The translations under genes and the position numbers were made by a program. From positions 1-64,000 of the forward strand of contig NZ_APNL01000009.1 of NCBI RefSeq assembly GCF_040361435.1: DNA of 64,000 nucleotides. Direction: 5' to 3'. Under the pieces are notes generated by a model. That model was not told the origin of the DNA and did not search any database. It worked only from the letters and a program-made list of their open reading frames with translations. The DNA comes from Salinisphaera sp002433465. Lineage in GTDB: Bacteria; Pseudomonadota; Gammaproteobacteria; Nevskiales; Salinisphaeraceae. This document shows positions 25,236 through 35,200 of the stretch, in pieces (position 1 is the first letter of the stretch; each line of letters begins with the position of its first letter).

Positions 25236-26111
25236 CTATCCACCGGCCAGCCGCAAACGCACATCCGGGCTGGCGAACGCATCGATGAGTGCATCTCTAA
25301 GCGCGCGAACACGCGCCGTACGTCGCATGTCCGGATGGACCAGCAGCCAGGCCGGCGTGGTCAATTCCGGTATGGGCGCGCCGACGCGCAGCAGCTGCGC
25401 ATCGGTATCGGCGAGATAACAGGGCAGCAGCGCGTCGCCCAGCCCGTCGGCTGCAGCACGCTGCATGGCAAGCATGCTGTCGACCTGCAAGGCGATATCG
25501 TTCGCGTCGACGCCGGCGGCCATCCATCGATGCAAGGCCGCAAACGGCACGGCTTCGCTCAACCCCACCCAGGCATTCGACGGCGGCGCATGCTGCGCAC
25601 AGCGATAACGCGCCATGACAATCTCGCCAAGGCGCTGGGCAATCAACGGGTCCGGCGGCTCGTCGGCGGCGCGAATCGCCAAGTCGGCATCCCGGCGTGC
25701 CAGATCGAACGGCGCATTGGATAGGCGTACGTCCAGGCGAATGGCCGGAAAGCGTTCCCGAAACGTGGCCAGCATGGGCGATACGAGCCCGTGCAGCAGC
25801 GTATCCGTGGTGGTCAGATGCACCGTACCGGCCGGGGTAACATCCCGCCCGGCGATACGGCGCGCGGCATCCACCACCGCACCGTCCATGTCGTCGGCCA
25901 CGGCCACCCATTCCGCGCCGACCGCGGTGGGCACATGACGCCCCCGATCCCGTTCGAACAGCGCCGTGCCCAGGGCGCGTTCACAGGCGATCAGCCGTCG
26001 ATAGACCGTGGCGTGGTGCAGCCCGAGCGTGCGTGCAGCACCGGCCAGCGTTTCGGCCCGTGCAATGGCCAGCACCAGGCGCAGATCGTCCCAGGCGATA
26101 TCGGTTTGCAT
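25236..26111 (-). CDS. LysR-family transcriptional regulator
   Basis: This is a regulator of 291 residues. The N-terminal helix-turn-helix (about 18-45, ETLAGAARTLGLHHATVYRR) is followed by the substrate-binding domain. It is divergent from the flavodoxin-fold quinone reductase gene with an 87-bp spacer, so that gene is its likely target. AT-rich sequence at 26111-26190 should contain the T-N11-A operator. Confidence 0.87.
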   Translation of the reverse strand: MQTDIAWDDLRLVLAIARAETLAGAARTLGLHHATVYRRLIACERALGTALFERDRGRHVPTAVGAEWVAVADDMDGAVVDAARRIAGRDVTPAGTVHLTTTDTLLHGLVSPMLATFRERFPAIRLDVRLSNAPFDLARRDADLAIRAADEPPDPLIAQRLGEIVMARYRCAQHAPPSNAWVGLSEAVPFAALHRWMAAGVDANDIALQVDSMLAMQRAAADGLGDALLPCYLADTDAQLLRVGAPIPELTTPAWLLVHPDMRRTARVRALRDALIDAFASPDVRLRLAGG

Positions 26112-26198
26112 AAGCGCAAATACAGCTTGCCGTTCTGTCTATTTCGTGACGATAACGCAAACAGCAGACTAGCGGCCTGATTTCTACTCGCAGACGTC

Positions 26199-26954
26199 AT
26201 GCACGCCCATATCGTATTCGCCCATCCCGAACCGAAATCCTTCAACGGCGCACTCGCCGATATCGCCGATGAAACCCTGGCCGGCCGGGGCATGACGGTC
26301 ACACGCTCCGATCTGTACGCGGAATGTTTCGATCCTGTCGAAGGCCCGGCCCACTATCACGCGGACGAGCGCGCCGACGCGGGCTATTTCTCTGCTTTAA
26401 CCGAACAACGCCACGCCGGCAACGAGCAAAGCCGCGCCGCCGAAATACAGCGCGAAATCGATCGATTGACCGCGGCCGATCTGGTCATCCTCCAGTTTCC
26501 GCTCTGGTGGCATGCCCAGCCGGCCATCCTCAAGGGCTGGTTCGATCGCGTGTTCGTCTACGGCGAGCTCTATACCGGGCGCCGGCGCTACGACGAAGGC
26601 CATTTTCGCGGCAAGCGCGCGATGCTGTCGGTGACCACCGGCGGGCCGGCGGCCACCTTTTCGCCCTACGGCCGCGGCGGGCCGATCGAGCGCCTGCTCT
26701 GGCCCATCCACTACTCGCTGCACTACATGGGCTTCGACGTATTGGCGCCATTCGTCGCCCACGGCATCCAGGGCGGCGGCATCGCCTACGAACAGCGCGA
26801 CGTGTTCGAGCAGCACCTCGACAGCCTTAAACACGACTGGGCCGAACGCCTGAGCGCGCTCGATTCGGCCCGACCGATCCCATTCACCGGCTGGCCCGAC
26901 TGGGACGCAGACGGCGTATTACGCGCCGATCACACGCTGCGCTGGGGGCCGTGA
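26199..26954 (+). CDS. flavodoxin-fold NAD(P)H:quinone oxidoreductase (MdaB/KefF/NQO type)
   Basis: This is an FAD/FMN-dependent soluble enzyme of 251 residues that reduces quinones or related electrophiles by two electrons. The N-terminal strand HIVFAHPEPKSFNGAL and the block LVILQFPLWWHAQPAILKGWFDRVF are the Flavodoxin_2 signatures, followed by LSVTTGGP. Next to the LysR gene, it is likely induced by quinones or oxidants. It is somewhat longer than typical MdaB (about 190-200 residues) because of a C-terminal extension. Confidence 0.85.
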   Translation: MHAHIVFAHPEPKSFNGALADIADETLAGRGMTVTRSDLYAECFDPVEGPAHYHADERADAGYFSALTEQRHAGNEQSRAAEIQREIDRLTAADLVILQFPLWWHAQPAILKGWFDRVFVYGELYTGRRRYDEGHFRGKRAMLSVTTGGPAATFSPYGRGGPIERLLWPIHYSLHYMGFDVLAPFVAHGIQGGGIAYEQRDVFEQHLDSLKHDWAERLSALDSARPIPFTGWPDWDADGVLRADHTLRWGP

Positions 26955-27012
26955 GATCGCGCTCGGCCGTCCCGGAATTCATCGGGACGGCCGAACGGTC
27001 GCGGTGATCGGC

Positions 27013-29289
27013 TCAGGCGGCCTGCCTCTGCCGCAGCTCGCGGGCGGCATCGACCATATGTTCGAGCGCGGGCCGAACCTCGGCCCAGCCGCGAGTCTTG
27101 AGGCCGCAGTCCGGGTTCACCCAGATCCGCTCGGGTGGCAGCACTTCGGTCGCTTTTTCCAGCAGCGCGATCATTTCCGCCTTGGCCGGCACGCGCGGGC
27201 TGTGAATGTCGTAGACGCCGGGGCCGATCTCGTTCGGGTACTGGAATTTCACGAAGGCGTCGAGCAGCTCCATCTGCGAACGCGAGGTTTCGATGGAAAT
27301 ACAATCGGCGTCCATGGCCGCGATCGCCTCGATGATGTCGTTGAATTCCGAATAGCACATATGGGTATGCACCTGGGTGTCGTCGGCGACGCCGCCCGCG
27401 GTCAGGCGAAAGCTGGCGCTCGCCCAGTCCAGATACTCGGCCCACTCGGAACGCCGCAGCGGCAGGCCTTCACGAAAAGCCGCCTCGTCGATCTGGATGG
27501 CCGCCAGGCCGGCGGCTTCGAGATCGCAGACCTCGTCGCGAATGGCCAGGGCCACCTGTTTGACCGTTTCGGATCGGGGCTGGTCGTCGCGCACGAACGC
27601 CCACTGCACCATGGTGACCGGCCCGGTGAGCATCCCTTTCATGGGCTTGTCGGTCAGCGACTGGGCATATTTCGACCATTTCACGGTCATCGGTTCGGGC
27701 CGCGACACATCGCCGAAGATGATCGGCGGCTTCACATAGCGGGTGCCATAGCTCTGTACCCAGCCGAACTTGGTGAAGGCATAGCCGGCCAGCTGTTCGC
27801 CGAAATACTCCACCATGTCGTTACGCTCGAATTCGCCGTGCACGAGCATGTCGAAGCCCATGGCTTCCTGCATGGTCACGGCCTCGGCGATCTGGGCTTC
27901 CAGAAAGGCGTCGTAGTCGGCGTCGTTCATATCGCCGCGCTTGTGGGCCGCGCGTGCCTTGCGCACCTGCGCAGTCTGCGGAAAGGAGCCGATCGTGGTG
28001 GTCGGAAACGCCGGCAGATCGAGTTTGGCCTGCTGTTTTTCAGCGCGTTCCGGGTAAGCAGAAAAACGCTTGTAGTCGGCCGCGCCCGTATTCGCCACCC
28101 GGTTCTTGACCGCGCTGTCATGAATACGCGTCGAGTTGGCACGGTCCACCATCGCGGCCGCGTTGGCGGCAAGCATGTCCTTGTCGACCTTGCCGTTCGC
28201 CGCACGGGCGAGGAACACGATTTCGTCGAGTTTTTCCTCCGCGAACGCCAGCCAGTTGAGCAATTCGTCGTCGAGCTTGTGCTCGCTGCGCAGGGTGACC
28301 GGGCAATGCAGCAGCGAACAGCTGGGCGCGACGATCAGACGCTCGCTGCCCAGTTCGCCGAGCACGGGCTGCAACCGGTCCAAGGCGCGCGTGAAATCGG
28401 TTTTCCAGATATTGCGTCCGTCGACGATGCCGACCGAGAGCAGCTTGTCGTCGGACAAACGTGCGGCTACGGCTTCGACTTCCTCGACGCCGCGTACGCC
28501 GTCGATATGCAGGGCGGCGACGGGCAGCGATACGAACAGCTCGCGGTTGTCGGCCAGCGCGCCGAAATAGTTGGCGACCATGATCTTGATGCCGGCAACG
28601 CCCGCGAGCGCATCGTAGGCCTTGCGAACGACCTCGCGCTGGGCGTCATTCAGGTCCAGCGAAAAGATCGGCTCGTCGATCTGCAGCCATTCGGCGCCCT
28701 GCTCGGCCAGCCGTTCGGCGATCTGGACATAGATCGCGATCAGCTCGTCGGCGAGATCGAACTTGTTCAGATCGGAGCCGTCGGTGACCTTGCCGAGCGT
28801 CAGATAGGTCGCCGGACCGACGATCACGGGCTTGGTGATGATGCCCTGTGCCTTGGCCTCGGCGAACTCGTCGAAGATCTTCGTGCCCACGAGTTCGAAC
28901 GTCGTGTCGCGGGTGAATTCCGGCACGATGTAGTGGTAGTTGGTATCGAACCACTTGGTCATTTCACAGGCAATCGCAGCATCGGTGCCGCGGGCCATGT
29001 CGAAGGCCACGTCGATATTCATGGCCTCGCCATCCCAGCCGAAGCGCTCGGGCACGTTGCCGATGAGACACGACAGCCCCAACACCTGGTCGTAGAAGGA
29101 GAAATCGTTCGACGGGATCAGGTCGATGCCTGCCGCCTTCTGTTTCGCCCAGTTGGCGCGACGCAGCTCGGCGCCGGTGGCTTCGAGGCCTGGGTAGTCG
29201 AGATCGCCTTTCCAGTAGGCCTCGGTGGCCTTTTTGAGTTCGCGGCGTTCGCCGATACGCGGAAAACCGAGGTTCTGGGAAATCGTCAT
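27013..29289 (-). CDS. metE: cobalamin-independent methionine synthase
   Basis: This cytoplasmic zinc enzyme of 758 residues transfers the methyl group of 5-methyltetrahydropteroyltriglutamate to homocysteine. ATG 29289 gives the usual N-terminus (MTISQNLGFPRIG). The two barrel domains are complete. Zinc ligands are visible in the C-terminal barrel: His and Cys in THMCYSEF, and the Cys in NPDCGLKTRG. It is divergent from the metR gene (138 bp between starts), which should activate it in response to homocysteine. A long open frame on the opposite strand is an artefact. Confidence 0.95.
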   Translation of the reverse strand: MTISQNLGFPRIGERRELKKATEAYWKGDLDYPGLEATGAELRRANWAKQKAAGIDLIPSNDFSFYDQVLGLSCLIGNVPERFGWDGEAMNIDVAFDMARGTDAAIACEMTKWFDTNYHYIVPEFTRDTTFELVGTKIFDEFAEAKAQGIITKPVIVGPATYLTLGKVTDGSDLNKFDLADELIAIYVQIAERLAEQGAEWLQIDEPIFSLDLNDAQREVVRKAYDALAGVAGIKIMVANYFGALADNRELFVSLPVAALHIDGVRGVEEVEAVAARLSDDKLLSVGIVDGRNIWKTDFTRALDRLQPVLGELGSERLIVAPSCSLLHCPVTLRSEHKLDDELLNWLAFAEEKLDEIVFLARAANGKVDKDMLAANAAAMVDRANSTRIHDSAVKNRVANTGAADYKRFSAYPERAEKQQAKLDLPAFPTTTIGSFPQTAQVRKARAAHKRGDMNDADYDAFLEAQIAEAVTMQEAMGFDMLVHGEFERNDMVEYFGEQLAGYAFTKFGWVQSYGTRYVKPPIIFGDVSRPEPMTVKWSKYAQSLTDKPMKGMLTGPVTMVQWAFVRDDQPRSETVKQVALAIRDEVCDLEAAGLAAIQIDEAAFREGLPLRRSEWAEYLDWASASFRLTAGGVADDTQVHTHMCYSEFNDIIEAIAAMDADCISIETSRSQMELLDAFVKFQYPNEIGPGVYDIHSPRVPAKAEMIALLEKATEVLPPERIWVNPDCGLKTRGWAEVRPALEHMVDAARELRQRQAA

Positions 29290-29404
29290 GGTCGCTCCGA
29301 TGGGTTGGGTGCAGCCGACGTCCAAATGCCTGACGCCGATGTTCGCGAACCGGAACTCTATAGCGCGCTACCAATGAATAACATTGGTATATTTACATCG
29401 ATAT

Positions 29405-29414
29405 ATGAATTCAT
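29405..29414. promoter_or_regulatory. palindrome in the metE-metR spacer, candidate MetR site
   Basis: ATGAATTCAT is a perfect 10-bp palindrome 14 bp upstream of the metR start. A second one, GTTCGCGAAC, lies at 29341-29350. Known MetR sites are TGAA-N5-TTCA, which neither matches exactly, so the assignment is tentative. Confidence 0.35.
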
Positions 29415-29427
29415 CTCATTAAATGCC

Positions 29428-30321
29428 ATGATCGAGCGTATCCACCTGAGCATCCTCCGGGCCATCGACCGGGAAGGCTCGCTTACCGCGGCGGCGCGAA
29501 CCCTGCATTTGAGCCAGTCTGCGCTGAGCCATGCGATCCGCAAGCTCGAACGGCGCTCGGGTAGCACGATCTGGAGCCGGGAAGGACGGCGGGTACGACT
29601 CACCGCTGCCGGCGAGCAGATGCTGGCCGCCGCCAATCGGCTGCTGCCCCAGCTCGAACGGGTCGACGACATGCTGGCCGACTATGCCAGCGGCGCCGTC
29701 GGCTCCCTGCGTATCGGCATGGAATGCCATCCCTGCTATCGCTGGTTGCTCAAGGTGGTGGAGCCCTATCTGAGCGCCTGGCCCGGGGTGGATGTCGATG
29801 TGGTCCAGCAGTTTCAGTTCGGCGGCATGGCCGCCCTGTTCAACCACGAGATCGATATCCTCGTCACGCCCGACCCGCTCAAGAAGAAAGGCGTGCAGTT
29901 CGAGCCGGTGTTCGATTACGAACAGGTGCTGGCGGTGGCGGCCGACCATCCGTTGGCCGCGTGCGGCGCGGTACAGGCAGAAGATCTGGCTGCAGAGACG
30001 TTGCTGTCTTACCCCGTCGACCCCAGCCGGCTGGACGTGTACGTATCGCTGCTCACCCCGGCCGGCGTGACGCCGCATCGCCACAAGACGGTGGAATCGA
30101 CCGACATCATGCTGCAGATGGTCGCCGCTGGGCGTGGCGTGGCCGCCCTGCCGCGCTGGCTGATCGAGGAATACCAGCCCCAGCTTGCCATCGTCGCCTG
30201 CCCCCTGGGCGAGCAGGGTATCGCCAAACAGATTCATCTGGGCGTGCGCCGCGGTGATCGCGGGCTGCCGGCGCTCGAGGGGTTTCTTGAGCTTGCCGCT
30301 GCGCATAGGGAGAGGGTTTGA
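29428..30321 (+). CDS. metR: LysR-family activator of methionine synthesis (MetR)
   Basis: This is a regulator of 297 residues. ATG 29428 gives the canonical start MIERIHLSILRAIDREGSLTAAARTLHLSQSALSH, with the HTH at about 18-45. The ligand domain contains the MetR-like WPGVDVDV and FNHEIDILVTPD blocks. It is divergent from metE, the classical arrangement. Homocysteine is the known co-activator of MetR. Confidence 0.92.
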   Translation: MIERIHLSILRAIDREGSLTAAARTLHLSQSALSHAIRKLERRSGSTIWSREGRRVRLTAAGEQMLAAANRLLPQLERVDDMLADYASGAVGSLRIGMECHPCYRWLLKVVEPYLSAWPGVDVDVVQQFQFGGMAALFNHEIDILVTPDPLKKKGVQFEPVFDYEQVLAVAADHPLAACGAVQAEDLAAETLLSYPVDPSRLDVYVSLLTPAGVTPHRHKTVESTDIMLQMVAAGRGVAALPRWLIEEYQPQLAIVACPLGEQGIAKQIHLGVRRGDRGLPALEGFLELAAAHRERV

Positions 30322-31171
30322 CTGAGGGGCCGCGTCGGGTTTTCCGTCGCAGCGCAGCACCCTAGACCAGATTTACCCCTGGAGTTAAGTCGGAAAAAAC
30401 AGGCCCAGGCTATCTGCTTTCGGCGCTCACGAGTCTGTCAGTCCTTTGGTTTCGCGCTGCTGCGCGACCCACTTTCGTTTGCTTGTCCAGGTAAGTAGGC
30501 AAAGGAAAAGACGCCCGGATTACACGTCGGCGCTACGCGCCGAACCACTGCCAATTCGTTCGATAAGTTCTCGGGCCGAAGGGTGCGGCCCCTTGATGAC
30601 ATAAGTAGGCCGGATCGCTTTCGCGATCCTCAAACAGGCTGGCCGCCCCGGCGCCGTGCGCCGGAACCCTTCGGCCCTGTGCTTCTCGTTCGCTTCACAC
30701 GGAGCCCGAATACAGCGGGTAGCCCATAGCGATCAGTCGGTTCAGCTACATACCGGAACCGAGGCCGTTGGCTGCGTTCTTGTCGGCTTACGCTTCGCTA
30801 AGCCGACCTTAAGCGAGCGCCAGCGAGCTTGTCTGTATCGGCCCCTTGGGCGTAGCGCCGAGCAGTGGAGGCCGAGCGCGGATCAAGCCGGCCGGATGTT
30901 TGAGCGAAGCGAGTTTCCGGCTGGCCCGCGTTCGGCCGGAGCCGCGCAGGGCATCGGCGCGCAGCGCCGACGCAAGACAGGGTGTCTTTTCTCTTGGGTA
31001 CTTCTCTTTGGACAAGCAAAGAGAAGTACCTCGCGCAGCAGTGCGAAACCCAAAGCCAAAATTTGCCTGCTCAATTGATCCAGAACTCAAACGATTCGAA
31101 CCGCAATAGCGCCAGTGCTCACGTGTTCCGCTAACCTCGATTTTCGCCCCGCAGCCCGCTCAGGACGCTCA
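30322..31171. repeat. gene-free region with two facing diverged repeat copies
   Basis: No credible gene is seen in 850 bp. Copies of one sequence lie at 30445-30543 and, inverted, at 30953-31054; each reads TTTGG(G)TTTCGC-CTGCTGCGCGA, then TTTGCTTGTCC, then CGTCGGCGCT. The right copy holds a perfect 14-bp hairpin (30997-31010 with 31017-31030, loop GACAAG). Short frames across it encode low-complexity basic peptides and are not genes. This looks like a dispersed intergenic repeat. Confidence 0.65.
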
Positions 31172-31804
31172 ATGAACGAAACCCGTACCATCGACTGGTA
31201 CTTCGATTTCATTTCCCCGTTCGCGTATTTCGCCTGGCAACGCCTGCCGGAGCTGGCCACGGATGCGACGATCACGTATCGACCGATTCTGTTGGCGGGA
31301 TTGCTCTCCCACCACGGTCAGAAAGGCCCGGCCGAAATCGGTCCGAAACGACGCTGGACCTATCGCTGGTGTGCCTGGCATGCACGCGAACACGGGCTGG
31401 CGTTTCGCATGCCGGCCGCGCATCCGTTCAATTCCCTGCCCTATCTGCGGCTGGCGATCGCGGCCGGCAGCACTACGCAGGCGATTGATCGTATCTTCGC
31501 CGGGCTATGGACGACCGGCGTCGATGCGCAGGATCCGGGCGTGGTGCAGACGCTGGCGCAGGCGCTGAACGTGGACCCGGCCCGGCTGGCCGCGCCCGAG
31601 GTCAAACAGCAGCTGCGCGTCGAGACAGAGCAGGCCTGTGCGCGCGGCGTATTCGGTGTACCGACGCTTGCGATCGGCAAGGAACTGTTCTGGGGCGCGG
31701 ATGCGATGCCCATGGCCGCGCAATACCTGGCTGACCCGGCCAGCCTCGACGACGATGCCGAGATGCAGCGGGTGTCCGCGCTGCCCATCGGCGCCATGCG
31801 TTGA
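31172..31804 (+). CDS. DsbA-fold 2-hydroxychromene-2-carboxylate isomerase family protein
   Basis: This is a 210-residue protein of the thioredoxin/DsbA kappa-GST fold. The N-terminal block IDWYFDFISPFAYFAWQ and the C-terminal ACARGVFGVPTLAIGKELFWGAD are family signatures; the second ends in the cis-Pro segment GVPT. There is no CxxC motif, as expected for the isomerase group. ATG 31172 is favoured over the ATG at 31115, which adds a non-homologous leader. A role in aromatic degradation (glutathione-dependent isomerisation) is possible but the context gives no support. Confidence 0.82.
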   Translation: MNETRTIDWYFDFISPFAYFAWQRLPELATDATITYRPILLAGLLSHHGQKGPAEIGPKRRWTYRWCAWHAREHGLAFRMPAAHPFNSLPYLRLAIAAGSTTQAIDRIFAGLWTTGVDAQDPGVVQTLAQALNVDPARLAAPEVKQQLRVETEQACARGVFGVPTLAIGKELFWGADAMPMAAQYLADPASLDDDAEMQRVSALPIGAMR

Positions 31805-31859
31805 AACAGCCGCCCCATCCGACGCCCCGGCCTCGCAACGCAAACGCCGGACACGCAAA

Positions 31860-31890
31860 AGCCGGCCGGCGTATTTCACGCCGGCCGGCT
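31860..31890 (-). terminator. terminator after rpmE2
   Basis: A perfect 13-bp stem (31860-31872 with 31878-31890, 5-nt loop) is followed on the minus strand by TTTTG. It lies 53 bp past the rpmE2 stop, and could also end the convergent isomerase transcript. Confidence 0.75.
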
Positions 31891-31943
31891 CGAATTCAGC
31901 GAGCCCCGCGCCCGAATCAGATCGGGCGCGGGAGCCAGAAGCC

Positions 31944-32207
31944 TTACTGCTTCTTGGCGCCCTTCATCATGCCAAAGCGCCGGTTGAAGCGCTCGACCTT
32001 GCCGGTCGTGTCCATGATGTTCTGCTTGCCGGTATAGAACGGGTGCGTCGCACTCGTGACTTCCAGCTTCACGAGCGGGTACTCGTTGCCATCTTCCCAT
32101 TCGATGGTTTCGTTGGTCTCGATGGTCGAGCGCGTGAGAAACGCGAAATCGCCGCCCATGTCCTTGAATACGACGGGGCGATAGTTGGGGTGGATGTCTT
32201 TCTGCAT
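31944..32207 (-). CDS. rpmE2: 50S ribosomal protein L31 type B (C-minus form)
   Basis: This is an 87-residue ribosomal protein. The N-terminus MQKDIHPNYRPVVF and the SATHPFYTGKQ block mark L31 type B. The zinc-ribbon cysteines of type A are absent, so no zinc is stored in it. In many bacteria such C-minus copies are Zur-repressed back-ups. No Zur-like box is visible in the 60 bp upstream here, so it may be constitutive or the only L31. Confidence 0.92.
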   Translation of the reverse strand: MQKDIHPNYRPVVFKDMGGDFAFLTRSTIETNETIEWEDGNEYPLVKLEVTSATHPFYTGKQNIMDTTGKVERFNRRFGMMKGAKKQ

Positions 32208-32262
32208 GGCCTGCTGTCTCGACTGTCGATCGTTAAAAAGTAAAACCGTTGCGATACGCGCG

Positions 32263-35200
32263 TTATCGAACGCGCGCCAGGGCTAGCGTGATCTGCGCGC
32301 CGTCGATATCGAAGGCCTGCTCGACCTCGCCCGACGGCTGCGCGTTCGGCGCGTACGCTTCGGCCAGGGTTTCACGCGCGATCACCGCCCTGTGGCTTTC
32401 GATCGCTTTCGCCAGCTCGTCGTCGGCGTGATACTGCACGCGAATCCGATCGGCGACATGAAATTCGGCCTGTTTGCGCAACCGCTGTACGCGATTGATC
32501 ACTTCGCGCGCCAGCCCGCGTTCGCGTAGTGAATCCGTCAGTGTACTATCAAGTGCGACCGTAACGCCATCTTCGCGGCCGACGAGCCAGCCTTCCACGC
32601 CTTCTGCGGATACCAGCAGGTCGCCTTCGCCGAGTTCGATATCCTCGCCGTCGGCGGTGACGATCAGCCGCATGTCACGCATGTAACGCGCGATGGCTTC
32701 GTCGTCGAGGGCCGCCACGGCGCCGGCCACCGCCTTCATCTTCTTGCCCAGACGCTTGCCCAGGGTCTTGAAGTTGGGCTTGGCGCTGCGCTTGACCAGA
32801 TCGCCCTCGCCGGCCACGAATTCGATGGCGTCGACGTTGATCTCGTCGCGCACGATGGCGGCGATGGCGTCGACGTCGGCGCGTGCCACCTCGGCTTCCT
32901 CGACCACTAGAATGCGTGCCAGCGGCTGGCGCACGTTCAGCCCGGCTTCGTTACGCAAGGCCAACGCGTTGGCCACGATCGCCCGTGCCAGCGCCATGCG
33001 CCGTTCCAGGTCGGCATCGATGAGCGCGGCATCGGCGGCCGGGAAGTCGGCGAGATGCACCGATGCCCGTGCGCCGTTTTCGTTGGCCAGCTGCCCGTAC
33101 AGCCAGTCGGAGAAGAACGGCGCGATCGGCGCCATCATCGCTGCCACATCGCGCAGACAGGTGAGCGTGGTGTGATAGGCCGAGCGCTTGTCAGCGACGT
33201 CTGATTCGCTGGCATCGCCGCCGGCATCGGCACGCGCGCCGGCCCAGAAACGGGCCCGCGAGCGGCGGATATACCAGTTCGAAAGCGCGTCGATGAAGCG
33301 CTCCACCGCACGCGCGGCCCGGGTCGGGTTGTATTCGTCCAGTGCGGCCGATGCTTCGGCGGCCGTGGATTGCAGCCTGGAGAGAATCCAGCGATCCAGC
33401 TCCGGCCGCTCTGCCACGGCCGGTGCCGGGGTATCGGCGTTGAAACCGTCGATATTGGCGTAGGTGGCAAAGAACGAATACACGTTTTCCAGGGTGCCGA
33501 ACACCTTGGTACGCGTTTCCCGCAGGCCGCGGTCGGCGTATTTGGTGTTATCCCACGGCGGGCTGTTGGCCAGCATGTACCAACGGATGACGTCGGCGCC
33601 GTGGGTATCCAGGGCTTCGAACGGATCGACCGTATTGCCCTTGGACTTGGACATCTTCTCGCCGTTGGCGTCGAGCAGCAGGCCGTTGACCACGACGTTC
33701 TTGTAGGCCGGCGAGTCCTTGATGAGCGTGCCGATGGCATGCAGCGAATAGAACCAGCCACGGGTCTGATCCACGCCTTCGCAGATGAAATCGGCCGGGA
33801 AGTTGGCCTCGAAGCGTTCCTTGTTTTCGAACGGGTAGTGCCACTGGGCAAACGGCATGGCGCCCGAGTCGAACCAGACGTCGATGATCTCGGGCACCCG
33901 GCGCATGGTGCCGCCGTCTTTTGCCATCCAAGTGATGGCATCGACCTGCGGCTTGTGCAGATCCAGCGTGTCGTCGGCGGCGACCTGATCGCCGGCGTAC
34001 TCGCGCAGCTCGGCAATGGAGCCGATGACGACGATATCGTCCGGGTTGTTGTCGTTGACCCAGATCGGCAGCGGCGTGCCCCAGTAGCGATGCCGGGACA
34101 GCGCCCAGTCGACGTTGTTTTCCAGCCAGTCGCCGAAGCGGCCGGTGCCGACATGAGCCGGGAACCAGTTGATGCGGTCGTTGTAGGCGACCAGCTTGTC
34201 CTTGTTCTGCTGGGTTGCTACGAACCAGGACTCGACCGGGTAGTTCATCAAGGGCGTGCCCTTGCGCCAGTCGTGCGGGTAGTTATGCACCGTCACGCTC
34301 TGCTCGAACAGCAGCCCGCGCTCCTTGAGATCGCGCGCCACCGGCTTGTCGGCGTCCTTGAACCACAGCCCGCCCACTAGCGGGAAGTCGGCCTGGAAAT
34401 GGCCGTCGCGCTCGATCGGATTGAATACCGGCATGCCTTCGGCCGTGGTCACCCGGAAGTCATCGGCGCCGAAGGCCGGCGCTTCATGGGCAATGCCGGT
34501 GCCATCGTCGGTGGTAATGAAATCGGCCGCGATCACGCGCCAGGCCTGATCGGCCTCGGGATGATCGGCAAAGCAGTCGTAGGGCGGCTTGTAGCGCTTG
34601 CCGATGAGCACATCGGCGCCGAAGGTTTCCAGGATTTCGGCATGCTCGCCGAGCGTGGCGGCCACACAGTCGCGGGCCACGATGTAGACCGATCCATCCT
34701 CGCCGCGTGCCTTGGCGTATTCGATTTTCGGGCCGACCGCCAGGGCCACGTTAGATGGCATGGTCCAGGGCGTGGTGGTCCAGGCCAGAATCGCCACGTC
34801 GGGCTCGTCTTCGAGGAAGAACTTCACCGTGATCGACGGATCCTGCACTTCCTTGTAGCCGAGGCTGACCTCGTGCGACGACAGCACCGTGCCCGAACCC
34901 GGCGAATACCAGTGCACCTTGTGGCCCTTGTAGAGCAGGCCCTGCTCGTGGAGCTGCTTGAGCAGCCACCACACCGATTCGATGTACTCGTTCGAGAAGG
35001 TGACGTACGGCGCATCCAGATCGGCCCAGAAACCGATGCGCCGGGTCAGTTCGTCCCACTGGGTCTTGTAGCGCAGCACGGACTCGCGACAGGCGGCGTT
35101 GTATTCGGCGATGCCGTAGTTCTCGATATCCTCGCGCGAGGACAGCCCCAGTTCCTTCTCCACCTCGATTTCGACCGGCAGGCCGTGGGTATCCCAACCG

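Noticed and set aside
27004..29427. Very long plus-strand frame running into metR (1105 codons in total)
   Set aside because: The first 808 codons are antisense to metE and carry no recognisable domain; only the last 297 residues, from ATG 29428, are MetR.
29290..29427. Cobalamin or SAM riboswitch before metE
   Set aside because: The spacer is only 138 bp and shows none of the conserved B12-box or SAM motifs; regulation by MetR is sufficient.
30656..31109. Short overlapping frames in both directions in the gene-free region
   Set aside because: They encode basic, low-complexity peptides that follow the repeat copies, lack ribosome-binding sites and do not form a domain.
33370..34380. Long plus-strand frames opposite ileS
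   Set aside because: They have no family signature and are shadows of the synthetase gene.
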